Source: Planctomycetaceae bacterium
Lineage (GTDB): Bacteria; Planctomycetota; Planctomycetia; Pirellulales; PNKZ01
Assembly (NCBI GenBank): GCA_016793115.1
Contig: JAEUIN010000212.1
Location: 1 to 64,000, forward strand
DNA length: 64,000 nt
Reading direction: 5' to 3'
Below, one piece after another: positions 8,487 to 17,991 of this stretch; within the stretch, counting starts at the first letter, position 1; each line of letters starts with the position of its first letter. The notes beneath the pieces were generated by a model. The model saw only the letters and a list, made by a program, of their open reading frames with translations, had not been told where the DNA came from and searched no databases. The position numbers and the translations under genes were made by a program.

Positions 8487-10208
8487 ATGGAGGTATCGGA
8501 GACGGATTGCGCGCGAATAACGCGAGACACGGAGGGAAGCGACGTCGTGGACTCGGGCTTGGCGGCCACATTCGAACTGCTCGCGAAGACGCAAAACGAG
8601 GCGGCTGCGCCGCTCTTAGTGGACGCTCTCGATGCCGAATCGCGCGCCGTCCAAACCGCGGCCGTCCGCGCCATCTTGCAGCGCCGCTGCCCGACCGGCA
8701 TGCGCGAACTCGTGCGCCGGTTCCATGAAATGGATGAATCGTGGAAGGAAGCGATTCGCGAATTCCACGGCCGGCTGTTGCCCGTGCTGCGCGACGCCGT
8801 GCTCAGCGGCGATCCGCATTTCGTCGAAAGCGGTTGCCAAGCGGCTTGCTGCTTTTATGAGTACGACCTGATCCCGACGCTGCTGATCGCCCTGGAAGAC
8901 GAGGCGAACGCTCATCGCGAAACGGCGGCGCTCGCACTCATCAACCTGGCCGATGCGCTTTACCGCGATCTCGCCGCGCGCGACGAACGACGACGCCGCG
9001 ATCCGCAGATCTCGCGGCTCAACGCGGTCACGGTGTTGGAAGCCTCGGTGCAGCGCTTCGCCCGCCACAAGCGTCTGGAACCGATCGAAGCGTTTCTACA
9101 ATTGGCCGCGCGCGACAACGCCGCGCTCAATCGCATTCTCGGCGATCCCCGCGATTCGAGTTTCGTGCCGGTCATCCAAACGCTGCACGGCAGCCGGCGC
9201 TCCGGCGTGTTGCGCTTGCTGCTCGGTTTTCTCGACGACCCGCGGCCGCCGTCGGCGGGGCTCGCGTCGTTGTTCCGCCGCACCGATCGCCGCGCGATCG
9301 ACGGCCTGCTGAAGAAGATCGGCGGCGAGCCGAGCCTCGCGGCCCGCAACAATTTGAAGCACGTCGAACACATCGCCTGGATCGAAGACTACGCCCTCTT
9401 CGACGACCTTGACGACGCGCAACAGCACGCGGCCGTGCGGACCGTAGCGCTGTCCAACGTCAAACGCGTCGACGTCGTCAAATTCCTCGAGCATGCGGTC
9501 GTCAAAGGGAAGCCTGGGGGGCGCCGAGCCGCGGTCGCCGCGCTGGCCCCGCTCAACGGAGCCGACGCCAACGCGCTGGTGATGCGGGCCTTACGCGACG
9601 ACGATCCCGCGGTGAAAGCGGCGGCGCTGGCCCAACTCCGCGGCCGCGGCATCCCCGGCGCTCTCACCACGCTGATCGAAGCGCTCGACAGCGACATTCG
9701 AGCGGTGCGCGAAGCGGCGCGGGCCAACCTCGAGGAATTCAGCTTTCGGCGTTTTCTGCCCGCTTATGAATTGTTGGAGGACGACGTACGTCGATCCACG
9801 GCGACGCTGGTGCGCAAAGTCGACCCAACGGCTCCGCAACAACTGCGCGAGGAATTGGAGTCGCCGCAAGGCAAACGCCGCATGCGCGCTTTGCACATCG
9901 CGGCGGCGATGGATCTGATCGGCGAACTGCAAGATGCGATTGTGGCCCGGTCGGCCGACGAAGACCACATGGTGCGCTCCGAAGCGGCCCGCGTGCTCGG
10001 CGAAATCGGTTCGCTCGAGGCGGTGGTGCGATTGCAGGAGATGCTCGACGACGCCAGCTTCGCCGTGCGCGAAGCTGCGCAAACCGCGTTGGAGGAGATC
10101 GACGCCGCCGCGGCACGATCGAAAGCCGAGGCCGCCGGGAAGCCGGCCGCTCCGCCGTTGCCGATCGCGCCGGTCCCGCCCTCGCCGACGGGGGTCAGTC
10201 ATGGCTGA
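8487..10208 (+). CDS. HEAT-repeat protein
   Basis: 573 aa protein built of alpha-alpha repeats that usually act as protein-binding scaffolds. Clear HEAT units include residues about 345-440 (AAVAALAPLNGADANALVMR, AALAQLRGRGIPGALTTLIE) and 480-550 (MVRSEAARVLGEIGSLEAVV, FAVREAAQTALEEI). The tail is Pro/Ala-rich. No signal peptide. ATG 8487 has no ribosome site; GTG 8547, 20 codons on, has GGAGGGA 10 bases upstream and may be the true start. The stop overlaps the next gene by 8 bp, implying translational coupling with a membrane protein. Confidence 0.8.
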   Translation: MEVSETDCARITRDTEGSDVVDSGLAATFELLAKTQNEAAAPLLVDALDAESRAVQTAAVRAILQRRCPTGMRELVRRFHEMDESWKEAIREFHGRLLPVLRDAVLSGDPHFVESGCQAACCFYEYDLIPTLLIALEDEANAHRETAALALINLADALYRDLAARDERRRRDPQISRLNAVTVLEASVQRFARHKRLEPIEAFLQLAARDNAALNRILGDPRDSSFVPVIQTLHGSRRSGVLRLLLGFLDDPRPPSAGLASLFRRTDRRAIDGLLKKIGGEPSLAARNNLKHVEHIAWIEDYALFDDLDDAQQHAAVRTVALSNVKRVDVVKFLEHAVVKGKPGGRRAAVAALAPLNGADANALVMRALRDDDPAVKAAALAQLRGRGIPGALTTLIEALDSDIRAVREAARANLEEFSFRRFLPAYELLEDDVRRSTATLVRKVDPTAPQQLREELESPQGKRRMRALHIAAAMDLIGELQDAIVARSADEDHMVRSEAARVLGEIGSLEAVVRLQEMLDDASFAVREAAQTALEEIDAAAARSKAEAAGKPAAPPLPIAPVPPSPTGVSHG

Positions 10209-10686
10209 GTCGCTCGCGGCGCGCGCCGTCTTATTCGCGGAAGCCGACTTCCTGCGGATGCTGAGCTTAAGATTCAAGGCATCGAGCGGGAAGTGGGACG
10301 GCACCGACGCCGTCGTCGGGCTGGTGCTCGCGCTCGTTGTCGCGCTCGTCGGTTGGCTCATCGCGCGCCAAATGCGACTGCAGCGCGAACTCGACGTCTT
10401 CAACCCGCGCAAGCTGTTCGACGAATTGTGTCGGGTGCACCAACTGCCGCGCGAGGCGGTGGCCACGCTCCACGCCATGGCCCAAGATCGCGGGCTCGAC
10501 ATGCCCGGCGCACTGTTCGTTCACCCCGAGTATTTCACGCCGGCAGCGCATCGACGCGACGACGCGGAGTATGTGGCGGCCGTGGCCCAACTCAAAGCGC
10601 GATTGTTCGGAGAGGCCGCGACGGACGACGTTCGACCGCTGCAACGCGTCGATACGCCGCACGAGAGCCGCGCCGGCGAAGAGTAA
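10201..10686 (+). CDS. Small membrane protein coupled to the HEAT-repeat gene
   Basis: 161 aa from ATG 10201, which overlaps the HEAT gene stop. One strong membrane segment (about residues 39-59, VVGLVLALVVALVGWLIA) splits a short N-terminal part from a C-terminal domain of about 100 residues that begins with basic/helical NPRKLFDELCRVHQLPREA. I do not recognise the C-terminal domain. A longer in-frame opening extends back to 9934 but that part is inside the HEAT gene. The pair could be a membrane anchor plus cytoplasmic scaffold (inference from the overlap). Confidence 0.7.
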   Translation: MAESLAARAVLFAEADFLRMLSLRFKASSGKWDGTDAVVGLVLALVVALVGWLIARQMRLQRELDVFNPRKLFDELCRVHQLPREAVATLHAMAQDRGLDMPGALFVHPEYFTPAAHRRDDAEYVAAVAQLKARLFGEAATDDVRPLQRVDTPHESRAGEE

Positions 10687-10726
10687 CTCGCCGGGACGGA
10701 CTGCGGCGTGGCACCGAGGCCGAGGC

Positions 10727-12247
10727 CTAGAACTTGTAGTACGCGCCGCCGCCGGGGATCGCGCCGCGCGGAGTCGAGCCGCCCGACGAGGTCGCCGAAC
10801 CGGCCGCAGAAGGCGGGCGACGCGGCGCGAAGATGTTCGAACTACCGTTCGTGTAGACTCCCGAGACGCCGCCGATCGACACGCGGGGACCGCCGTCGAT
10901 GGGTTCTAATGCGCCGGCCTGGCCGCTGCCGCCGCCGAACTGCACGGTGCGGGCTTCGCGCTTGTAACCCACTTGGTCGAAGAAGACCGACATCGGGACG
11001 CGCTGGATGCCGAGCCGCTCGGCCTCTTCCAGCATCCGATTGTAAGCGTCGGCTCCGGCTTTATCGGCCGGCACGGCTCCCAGCACCAAGTAACGAGTAT
11101 CGAGGTTGAGCGCGCCGCGAATCTCGCCGTTTACGATTTCCGCGTCGATCGAGCCGCCGGCGCGGGCCACGAGCGAGCGAACCTGATCCATGTCGTCCGA
11201 CCCGTTGTCGTCGAGGTCGATCTTGCCGGCGAAGGCGAAGCGCGTCCGCTGGCCGGGGTTCCACATCAATGTGAAGATGTTGTCCCCTTCCAAAATCGGG
11301 TTGCGCATGTCGTCTTCGATGATCCGCGCTTCGGCCAAGTGGTCGCCGAGGATCTGAGTGACTTCGATCTTGGCCTTCGGCGGAACCGTGCTCCCTTCCG
11401 GAACGGTGCGGTCTTGAACGCTGAAGCTCAAGTGCTTCGGCAAGTTGTCGTACGCCCCGAGGTTGATCCACACGGTGCGGGTCGTCGCATTGATCTTCTT
11501 CACGAGGCCGTCGTAGGTGGCGGCCGTGCTCGGCTTGATGACCGTGTCGATGTGTTCTTGCAGCTTCTTCACCGTGCCTTCAAGCTGCACGATTTTGGCG
11601 TCGCGCTCTTCGACTTGCTTCGTGTTCTCGGCGCGAATGACCTGCTTTTCTTGCTCGCACTTCTCGGTGATGCCGATTGAGTCGACCTGAGCCTTCTTCA
11701 GTTGCTCTTCGACGCTCGCCAGCTTCGATTGCACGTCGGCCTTTTCCTTCAGTGCGGCGTCCGTCTGCTCTTTGTATTGAGCGACGTCGGCGAGGAACTT
11801 GGCTTCGAGTTCGGTCTTTTGCTGGTTTACGGCGGTGACCTGCGCGGCGGCCGATTGCAGCGCGGTGTTGCGCTGCTCGAGCACGGCGAATGCGCTGTCG
11901 AGCATTTGCGAGTAGGTGGCGGGGATCGATTCCGTGTTGGTTTCGATGAGCTTCAACCGCGCGCCGTACTTGGCCAGATCGTCTTGAAACTTCTTCTTCA
12001 TCGCGGCGGAGTCGAGCAACTGATCGGCGCTCGGTTGCGGCGTGACGATTTGCTTCAGTTCGTTCAATTCACCGGCCGTGGTGTAGGCCGCGTTGTCGGC
12101 GTCGGCCGCGGCCTTCTCAGCCGCCTTCAGCTTCACTTCCAACTCGCTCGACGACTTCACGAACACGACGGCGATCGCCATCGAAATCACGGTCAGAATG
12201 ACAAACACGATCACCGCGATCGTCATGCCTTGGTTTTGACTGGCCAT
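10727..12247 (-). CDS. Membrane-anchored coiled-coil protein with BRCT-like C-terminus
   Basis: 506 aa. One N-terminal membrane segment (residues 9-31, TIAVIVFVILTVISMAIAVV) is followed by a long charged coiled coil (about 33-235, heptads rich in Leu/Ala/Glu/Lys), a beta-rich stretch (about 245-335), then a segment at about 350-440 that reads like a BRCT fold: VRSLVARAGGSID, TRYLVLGAVP, AERLGIQRVPMSVFFDQVGY. The last 60 residues are Gly/Ser/Pro-rich. BRCT domains normally bind phosphoproteins or DNA in the cytoplasm; here the topology is unclear. The BRCT call is by eye only. Confidence 0.72.
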   Translation of the reverse strand: MASQNQGMTIAVIVFVILTVISMAIAVVFVKSSSELEVKLKAAEKAAADADNAAYTTAGELNELKQIVTPQPSADQLLDSAAMKKKFQDDLAKYGARLKLIETNTESIPATYSQMLDSAFAVLEQRNTALQSAAAQVTAVNQQKTELEAKFLADVAQYKEQTDAALKEKADVQSKLASVEEQLKKAQVDSIGITEKCEQEKQVIRAENTKQVEERDAKIVQLEGTVKKLQEHIDTVIKPSTAATYDGLVKKINATTRTVWINLGAYDNLPKHLSFSVQDRTVPEGSTVPPKAKIEVTQILGDHLAEARIIEDDMRNPILEGDNIFTLMWNPGQRTRFAFAGKIDLDDNGSDDMDQVRSLVARAGGSIDAEIVNGEIRGALNLDTRYLVLGAVPADKAGADAYNRMLEEAERLGIQRVPMSVFFDQVGYKREARTVQFGGGSGQAGALEPIDGGPRVSIGGVSGVYTNGSSNIFAPRRPPSAAGSATSSGGSTPRGAIPGGGAYYKF

Positions 12248-12603
12248 AGGGGCGATGTTCCTTGCGGACGGAGCGAGAGAGTCGACGAGGTCCGATCACG
12301 CGGTGAGAAGTGAGACCGCGGGCCCGACCTGCGGGGAAGCAAACATCGTTCCGGCCCGGCGGAACGCCGAGCCGTCGAACGCAAACTCAAGTCTATTCAG
12401 GGTTTCGACACCGGTCAAAAGAAATGTAGCTCAATTTGCGTGACGCACGACGTGGCAAAAAAGCATCATTTCTGCGGCGTTTTGACAGCGGCCGAGACGC
12501 TTGGTTGACAGTCGGATTCTAGCACGCATACGATGCGCGGCTCGGCTTTCCGCGGTCGCTCGGCCGCCCGTGTTCCGATTCCGCCGCTTAAGCCACTGCC
12601 CGC
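12248..12603. other. Divergent intergenic region upstream of polA
   Basis: 356 bp between the coiled-coil gene and polA, which diverge. The right half holds the polA promoter candidate. The rest contains an AT-richer patch near 12380-12480 that probably carries the leftward promoter, but I cannot fix its boxes. Confidence 0.45.
12505..12534 (+). promoter_or_regulatory. Sigma-70-type promoter candidate for polA
   Basis: Perfect -35 box TTGACA at 12505-12510, an 18-base spacer, and TACGAT at 12529-12534 (4 of 6 to TATAAT). The start point would be near 12541, giving a leader of about 60 nt before the polA ATG at 12604. A second TTGACA at 12482 lacks a matching -10. Confidence 0.6.
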
Positions 12604-15546
12604 ATGCCACCTCGCAAGTCGTCGAAACGCTCCTCTTCGGATCAAACGCTGCTTCCCGGCCTCGAAGAAGCCGAGGCCGGAGGCATGGCTTCGGCCGGTG
12701 CGCCCGAAAGCCCCGCTCTCCCGGGTGATTCGTTGCCAAGTGTCGAGTTGGCCGCCGTGCCCGCGGCGGGAACCAGCGCGTATGCCGTCGTCGATACGGC
12801 CCCTACGATCGACGCCGAAGCGGAATCGAGCGATCCGCCCGATCTGACGGGCAAGACCGTCTGGGTGATCGACGCCAATTCGTTGATCTTCCAGGTGTTT
12901 CACGCCATCCCGGAGATGACCAGCCCAAAAGGAGAACCGGTCAACGCGGTGTTCGGGTTCACCCGCGATTTGCTCTATGTGCTCGAAGTGAAAAAGCCCG
13001 ACTATGTGTTCTGCGCGTTCGATCTCTCGGAGCCGACGTTTCGCCATCAGCAATACGACGACTACAAGGCGCATCGCTCGGAGTGCCCGCCGGAACTGAT
13101 TCCGCAGTTTCCGCTGATCCGGCGCATGATCACGGCGCTCAACATTCCGATTATCGAACACCCCGCCTACGAAGCCGACGACGGGCTGGCCACGGTGGCT
13201 CGGCTCACGGAAGACCTGGGCGGCACGTGCGTGATCGTGTCGAGCGACAAGGATTGCCGGCAACTGCTCAGCGAGAAGGTGAGCATCTACAACCTGCGCA
13301 AAAATCAGACCTACGACGCGACGGCGCTTATGGCCGATTGGGGCATCCGCCCGGAGCAAGTGGTCGACTTCCAGGCAATGGTCGGCGACTCGGTCGACAA
13401 CGTGCCGGGCGTACCGCAGATCGGTCCAAAGGCCGCGAAGGATTTGCTCGACGCCTACGGCTCGCTCGACGGCATCTATGAGCACATCGAGGAGATCAAG
13501 GCGGCGGCGCGGAAGAAGACGCTCGTCGAGAACAAGGACAAGGCCTACCTGAGTCAGATGCTCGCACGACTGGAGCAGCACGCGCCGATCGCGATCGATT
13601 GGCGCGCGGCGCGCGTGCGGGGCATCGACGCCGCGACCGCCGTGGCGCTGGGAACCGAACTTGGCTTTCATCGGCTCACGCAGCAGATGCGCACACTGCC
13701 GGCCGCCACGCCCGCGCCAAAGGCTCCGGCCGCCCAATGGAAAGTCGACTATCGCAACGTCGACACGCCGGAGCTCTTGGCCGAACTCGTCGCCGAAATG
13801 GGGAAGCAGACGCGCATCTCGCTCGACACGGAAACGACGAACGTGCGGGCAAGCGAGGCCGACTTGGTCGGGCTGAGCTTCGCGTGGGAGGCGGGGCGCG
13901 GCTACTACGTGCCGGTGCGCGGCCCGGCCGGCGAGCGCGTGCTGCCGCAAGACGACGTGCTCCGGGCGCTGCGGCCGATTTTGGAAAACCCGGCGATCGA
14001 AAAAGTAGGACAGAATCTTAAGTACGACTGGATCGTGCTCCGCGGGGCCGGCATCGATCTTCAAGGGGTGTCGTTCGACACGCTGCTCGCGGCGTATCTA
14101 CTCGACGCCGGGGAGCGGAATCACAATCTGGACGAACTCGCCCAGCGCTACCTAAACCACACGAACATCACGATCGAAAGCCTGATCGGCACGGGAAAAA
14201 ACCAGAAGCGGATGGACGAGGCGCCGGTTGCAAGCGTCGCCTTGTATGCGGCTGAAGACGCCGATGTGGCGCTCCGGTTGGTCGATCTGTTGGAGCCGAA
14301 GCTCAGCGAGCAAGAACTCGAGCCGCTGTTTCGCGACGTCGAAATGCCGCTCGTCGAAGTGCTCGTCGATCTCGAGGCTACGGGCATTCGCATCGATCCC
14401 GCGCGCCTCGGCGAACTGAGCGAGCGCTACACGAAACGAATGGCGGAGCTCGAAGCCGAGATTCATACGATCGCGGGCCATCCGTTCAACATCGCCTCGC
14501 CGAAGCAGCTCGCACAGGTGTTGTTCGAAGAGCTTGGGCTGCCGGTGATTTCGAAGACGAAGACGGGGCCGAGCACCGACGCCGACGTGCTCGAAGAACT
14601 CGCGCGGCAACATGAGTTGCCGGCGAAGATCATCGAGTATCGGCAATACGCCAAGCTCAAAGGAACGTATGTCGACGCGCTTCCTTTGCTCGTGAACCAG
14701 CGCACCGGGCGCGTGCATTGCTCGCTGCATCAAGCGGTCGCGGCGACCGGGCGCTTGTCGTCGAGCGATCCGAACTTGCAGAACATTCCGATACGCACCG
14801 TGGAAGGACGCGAAATCCGCTCGGCGTTTCTCGCGGGACACGACGATTGGGTGCTGCTCTCGGCCGACTATTCGCAGATCGAACTGCGGCTCTTGGCCCA
14901 CTGCTCGGAAGATGCGGGACTCCTGGCGTCGTTCGCGGCCGGCGAAGACATTCACACGCGCGTGGCCGGGCAGGTGTACGGAGTGCCGCTCGAACAAGTG
15001 ACGCGCGATCAGCGTCGCACGGCGAAGACGGTGAACTTCGGCATCTTGTACGGACAGAGCGCGTTCGGGTTGGCGAAGGTGCTGGGAATCCCGCAGGAGG
15101 AAGCGTCGAGGTTTATCGAGGGATACTTCGCGCAGTATCCCGGCGTCGAGCGGTTCATGCAGGGCGTGCTGGAGACGTGCGCGAAGCAAGGCTATGTGAG
15201 CACGCTCCTCGGCCGCCGCCGCGCGATCAACGGCGTACGCACCAACGGCGGACGACAACGCAATCTGGCGGAGCGCACGGCGATCAACACGGTGATCCAA
15301 GGCTCGGCCGCCGACTTGATCAAGCTGGCGATGATCAACGCTTATCGCCGGCTGGGCCGCGATTTTCGCCAAGCGAAGATGCTGCTGCAGATTCACGACG
15401 AACTGTTGTTTGAGACCCCGCTCGACGAGCGTGATCGGTTGGCCGCGGCGGTGCGCGAAGAGATGACCAACGTGATGCAACTCAAGGTGCCGCTCGTGGT
15501 CGACGTCAAAGTCGGCAAAACCTGGGCGGAGACGGAAACCGTATGA
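12604..15546 (+). CDS. polA: DNA polymerase I
   Basis: 980 aa repair and Okazaki-fragment polymerase. A Ser/Ala/Pro-rich extension of about 80 residues precedes the 5'-3' nuclease domain (about 85-335, with VIDANSLIFQVFHA, EADD and VSSDKDCRQL). The 3'-5' proofreading domain looks intact: SLDTETT near 405, GQNLKYDWIV, and YAAEDADVAL. The polymerase domain has DYSQIELRLLAH near 755, RRTAKTVNFGILYGQ near 803 and QIHDELLFE near 929. ATG 12604 is the first in-frame start. The stop overlaps coaE by 4 bp (ATGA), the polA-coaE coupling also seen in other bacteria. Confidence 0.97.
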   Translation: MPPRKSSKRSSSDQTLLPGLEEAEAGGMASAGAPESPALPGDSLPSVELAAVPAAGTSAYAVVDTAPTIDAEAESSDPPDLTGKTVWVIDANSLIFQVFHAIPEMTSPKGEPVNAVFGFTRDLLYVLEVKKPDYVFCAFDLSEPTFRHQQYDDYKAHRSECPPELIPQFPLIRRMITALNIPIIEHPAYEADDGLATVARLTEDLGGTCVIVSSDKDCRQLLSEKVSIYNLRKNQTYDATALMADWGIRPEQVVDFQAMVGDSVDNVPGVPQIGPKAAKDLLDAYGSLDGIYEHIEEIKAAARKKTLVENKDKAYLSQMLARLEQHAPIAIDWRAARVRGIDAATAVALGTELGFHRLTQQMRTLPAATPAPKAPAAQWKVDYRNVDTPELLAELVAEMGKQTRISLDTETTNVRASEADLVGLSFAWEAGRGYYVPVRGPAGERVLPQDDVLRALRPILENPAIEKVGQNLKYDWIVLRGAGIDLQGVSFDTLLAAYLLDAGERNHNLDELAQRYLNHTNITIESLIGTGKNQKRMDEAPVASVALYAAEDADVALRLVDLLEPKLSEQELEPLFRDVEMPLVEVLVDLEATGIRIDPARLGELSERYTKRMAELEAEIHTIAGHPFNIASPKQLAQVLFEELGLPVISKTKTGPSTDADVLEELARQHELPAKIIEYRQYAKLKGTYVDALPLLVNQRTGRVHCSLHQAVAATGRLSSSDPNLQNIPIRTVEGREIRSAFLAGHDDWVLLSADYSQIELRLLAHCSEDAGLLASFAAGEDIHTRVAGQVYGVPLEQVTRDQRRTAKTVNFGILYGQSAFGLAKVLGIPQEEASRFIEGYFAQYPGVERFMQGVLETCAKQGYVSTLLGRRRAINGVRTNGGRQRNLAERTAINTVIQGSAADLIKLAMINAYRRLGRDFRQAKMLLQIHDELLFETPLDERDRLAAAVREEMTNVMQLKVPLVVDVKVGKTWAETETV

Positions 15547-16160
15547 TGAACAGCGCGCGTCCCCGCATCGTCGGCATTCTGGGCGGCGTGGCCTCCGGCA
15601 AGAGTTTTGTCGCGAAGTGCCTCGAGGAACTCGGCGCCGGCCGACTCGATGCCGACAAGGCCGGGCACGAAGTACTGACACGGCCCGAGGTCATCGCCAA
15701 GTTGCGGGAGCATTGGGGGGACGCCGTCGTCGACGAGGCCGGACAGATCGCTCGGCCCGCAGTAGCGAAGATCGTGTTTGCTCGCACGCCGGAAGCCTCG
15801 CGAGAACTCGCCTTTTTGGAGCAGATTACCCATCCTCTCATCGGGGCCTTGCTCCAAAAGCGGATCGAAAGTTTCGCCGAGAGCGGCGTCCGCTTATTGG
15901 TGCTCGACGCACCGGTGATGCTAAAGGCCGGTTGGGATAGGTTTTGCGACACAATCCTTTTCATCGACGTGCCGACCGCCGAGCGATTGCGGCGAGCCCA
16001 GGGCCGCGGATGGACCGAGAAGGAGTTTCATGCCCGCGAGGCGATGCAGGAATCGGTGGAAATCAAGCGGCGGGCGGCGGACTTCGTCGTCGACAACTCG
16101 GGCGAGCCTGAGGCTACGAAATCGCAAATAACCCGCTTGTGGCCGCTCTTGATCGGCTAG
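15543..16160 (+). CDS. coaE: Dephospho-CoA kinase
   Basis: 205 aa enzyme that phosphorylates the ribose 3'-hydroxyl of dephospho-CoA, the last step of coenzyme A synthesis. P-loop GGVASGKSF lies at about residues 14-22; LDADKAGHEVL matches the substrate-binding DxD region; the lid helix region contains FIDVPTAERLRRAQGRGWTEKE. Start ATG 15543 overlaps the polA stop; a second ATG follows immediately (ATGATG), so 15546 is possible. Confidence 0.93.
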   Translation: MMNSARPRIVGILGGVASGKSFVAKCLEELGAGRLDADKAGHEVLTRPEVIAKLREHWGDAVVDEAGQIARPAVAKIVFARTPEASRELAFLEQITHPLIGALLQKRIESFAESGVRLLVLDAPVMLKAGWDRFCDTILFIDVPTAERLRRAQGRGWTEKEFHAREAMQESVEIKRRAADFVVDNSGEPEATKSQITRLWPLLIG

Positions 16161-16517
16161 AATGGGAGCAGTCGCGTGCGGGTCGTCCACTTCACCCCGC
16201 CGATCCGCACGGCGAACGGCCGAAACGAATTCTTCGCTTCGGAGTTGGATAGAATAGCTCGTCGTCCGCCCGTCCCCCGTTCTCACGTCGGAATCGCCTC
16301 CGTTTCGCCTCCCGCCTTCCGGTCACGCTTGTCGGCACCTACGCGGCTTCGTTTCGCCGCGTCGCACAAACCGCCGGGCCGCACCTTGCGCGGGTACCTG
16401 CACGTCACCTAGTCCGTCGTCCCATCTCGTTCGCGCAAACCAAGTTTGCTTGTCCGTCATCCTGCCGCTCGGCCGTTCGCGCCGGGCATGGATCATTTTC
16501 TTTCGGAGTTTTTTTCG
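16161..16517 (+). promoter_or_regulatory. Leader region of rho with C-rich, G-poor tract
   Basis: 357 bp between coaE and rho. A TAGAAT box (16250-16255) could start a transcript with a leader of about 250 nt. The next 60 bases (16261-16320) hold 30 C but only 12 G, the C-over-G bias of Rho utilisation sites. A small stem GCAAAC-CAA-GTTTGC lies at 16435-16449. Rho genes elsewhere are autoregulated by Rho-dependent termination in the leader (family knowledge); this region fits that idea but it is not shown. Confidence 0.4.
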
Positions 16518-17981
16518 ATGACCGAACCTCGCGGCATACGCCCTCAGGGCCCGCTCGGTCGGCGCTTGCCCTCCTCTCAGAACACGCCGCCGCAGCGCGA
16601 CGTGGCCGACGATGCCGACCTCGACGAAAAGGAACCGCTGAGTCTGGCGGAAGAACTCGCCGAGGAGGCTGAGCACGGATTCGACGAAACCGATCGCCGT
16701 TACGAACAAATCAAGCAGGGCGATATTCACATCGCCGAACTGCAGCGGATGAGCATGGGCCAGTTGATCGAACAGGCCCGGATGGAAAACCTCACCGACT
16801 ACATGGGGATGAAGAAGCAGGATCTAATCTTCAAGATCCTGAAAGAGCGGGTGAAGCTGAATGGGCTGATGTTCGGCGAAGGCACGCTCGAAGTCTTGCC
16901 CGACGGTTTCGGCTTCCTCCGTAGCCCCGACTACCACTACCTCTCCTGCCCCGACGACATCTATGTGTCGCCGAGCCAGATCCGCCGCTTCGGGCTGCGC
17001 ACCGGCACGGTGGTGAGCGGGCAGATTCGTCCGCCGAAGGAAAACGAACGCTACTTCGCGCTGTTGCGCGTGGAGGCGATCAACTACCAAGACCCGAGCC
17101 TGCATTCGGAAAAGGTGTTTTTCGACGATCTGACGCCGCTGCACCCGGATAAGCGCGTGCGGCTGGAGACGACGGCCGAAGAGCTGAATATGCGCGTGAT
17201 CGACCTGATTGTGCCGATCGGGTTCGGCCAGCGCGGTTTGATCGTGAGCCCGCCCCGCGCCGGCAAGACGATCTTGCTGCAGAAGATGGCCAAGGCCGTG
17301 CTGACGAATCACCCCGAGGTGTACGTCATCATGCTGCTCATCGACGAGCGGCCCGAAGAAGTGACCGACATGGAGCGGCAAATCAAAGGCCCGAACTGCG
17401 AGGTGATCAGCAGCACGTTCGACGAAGTGCAGGCCCGGCACATTCAGGTGTCGGAGATGGTGATCGAGAAAGCGAAGCGAATGGTCGAATACGGCCACGA
17501 CGTCGTGATCTTCCTCGACAGCATCACCCGCTTGGCCCGCGCTTGGAACGCCGAAGTTCCGCACTCCGGCAAGATTCTGTCGGGCGGCGTCGACGCCAAC
17601 GCGCTGCAGAAGCCGAAGCGATTCTTCGGCGCGGCCCGCAAGGTCGAAGAAGGCGGGTCGTTGACGATTCTCGCGACGGCGCTCGTCGACACCGGCAGCA
17701 AGATGGACGACGTGATCTTTGAAGAGTTCAAAGGGACGGGCAACTTGGAGATCGTGCTCGATCGCAAGCTCGTCGACAAACGAATCTGGCCGGCCATCGA
17801 CATCAACCGCAGCGGCACGCGCCGCGAAGAAATGCTGCTTGATCCGGAAGAATATCGCCGCGTGTGCGTGCTCCGGCGCGTGCTCAACGAGATGAATCCG
17901 GTGGATTCGATGGAGCTGTTGACGACGCGGCTCGCAAAGACGAAGACGAACGCGGAATTTTTGATGAGCATGAAGAGTTAA
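16518..17981 (+). CDS. rho: Transcription termination factor Rho
   Basis: Hexameric RNA helicase that ends transcription. I chose ATG 16518 because GGAG lies 9 bases upstream and earlier in-frame starts have none; this gives 487 aa. An acidic N-terminal extension of about 70 residues precedes the Rho-N helical domain ([18 protein letters not shown]), the cold-shock-like RNA-binding domain ([20 protein letters not shown]) and the ATPase core with [12 protein letters not shown] near 243-254, [15 protein letters not shown], and the R-loop region [20 protein letters not shown]. All core motifs are present. Confidence 0.97.
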   Translation: MTEPRGIRPQGPLGRRLPSSQNTPPQRDVADDADLDEKEPLSLAEELAEEAEHGFDETDRRYEQIKQGDIHIAELQRMSMGQLIEQARMENLTDYMGMKKQDLIFKILKERVKLNGLMFGEGTLEVLPDGFGFLRSPDYHYLSCPDDIYVSPSQIRRFGLRTGTVVSGQIRPPKENERYFALLRVEAINYQDPSLHSEKVFFDDLTPLHPDKRVRLETTAEELNMRVIDLIVPIGFGQRGLIVSPPRAGKTILLQKMAKAVLTNHPEVYVIMLLIDERPEEVTDMERQIKGPNCEVISSTFDEVQARHIQVSEMVIEKAKRMVEYGHDVVIFLDSITRLARAWNAEVPHSGKILSGGVDANALQKPKRFFGAARKVEEGGSLTILATALVDTGSKMDDVIFEEFKGTGNLEIVLDRKLVDKRIWPAIDINRSGTRREEMLLDPEEYRRVCVLRRVLNEMNPVDSMELLTTRLAKTKTNAEFLMSMKS

Positions 17982-17991
17982 GGCGAAATCG

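Noticed and set aside
12466..14064. 532-aa minus-strand open frame across the polA 5' end
   Set aside because: Covers the polA nuclease domain and promoter in antisense; composition of a shadow frame.
14152..15681. 509-aa minus-strand open frame inside polA
   Set aside because: Antisense shadow of the polymerase domain, low-complexity Arg/His/Leu composition, no recognisable domain.
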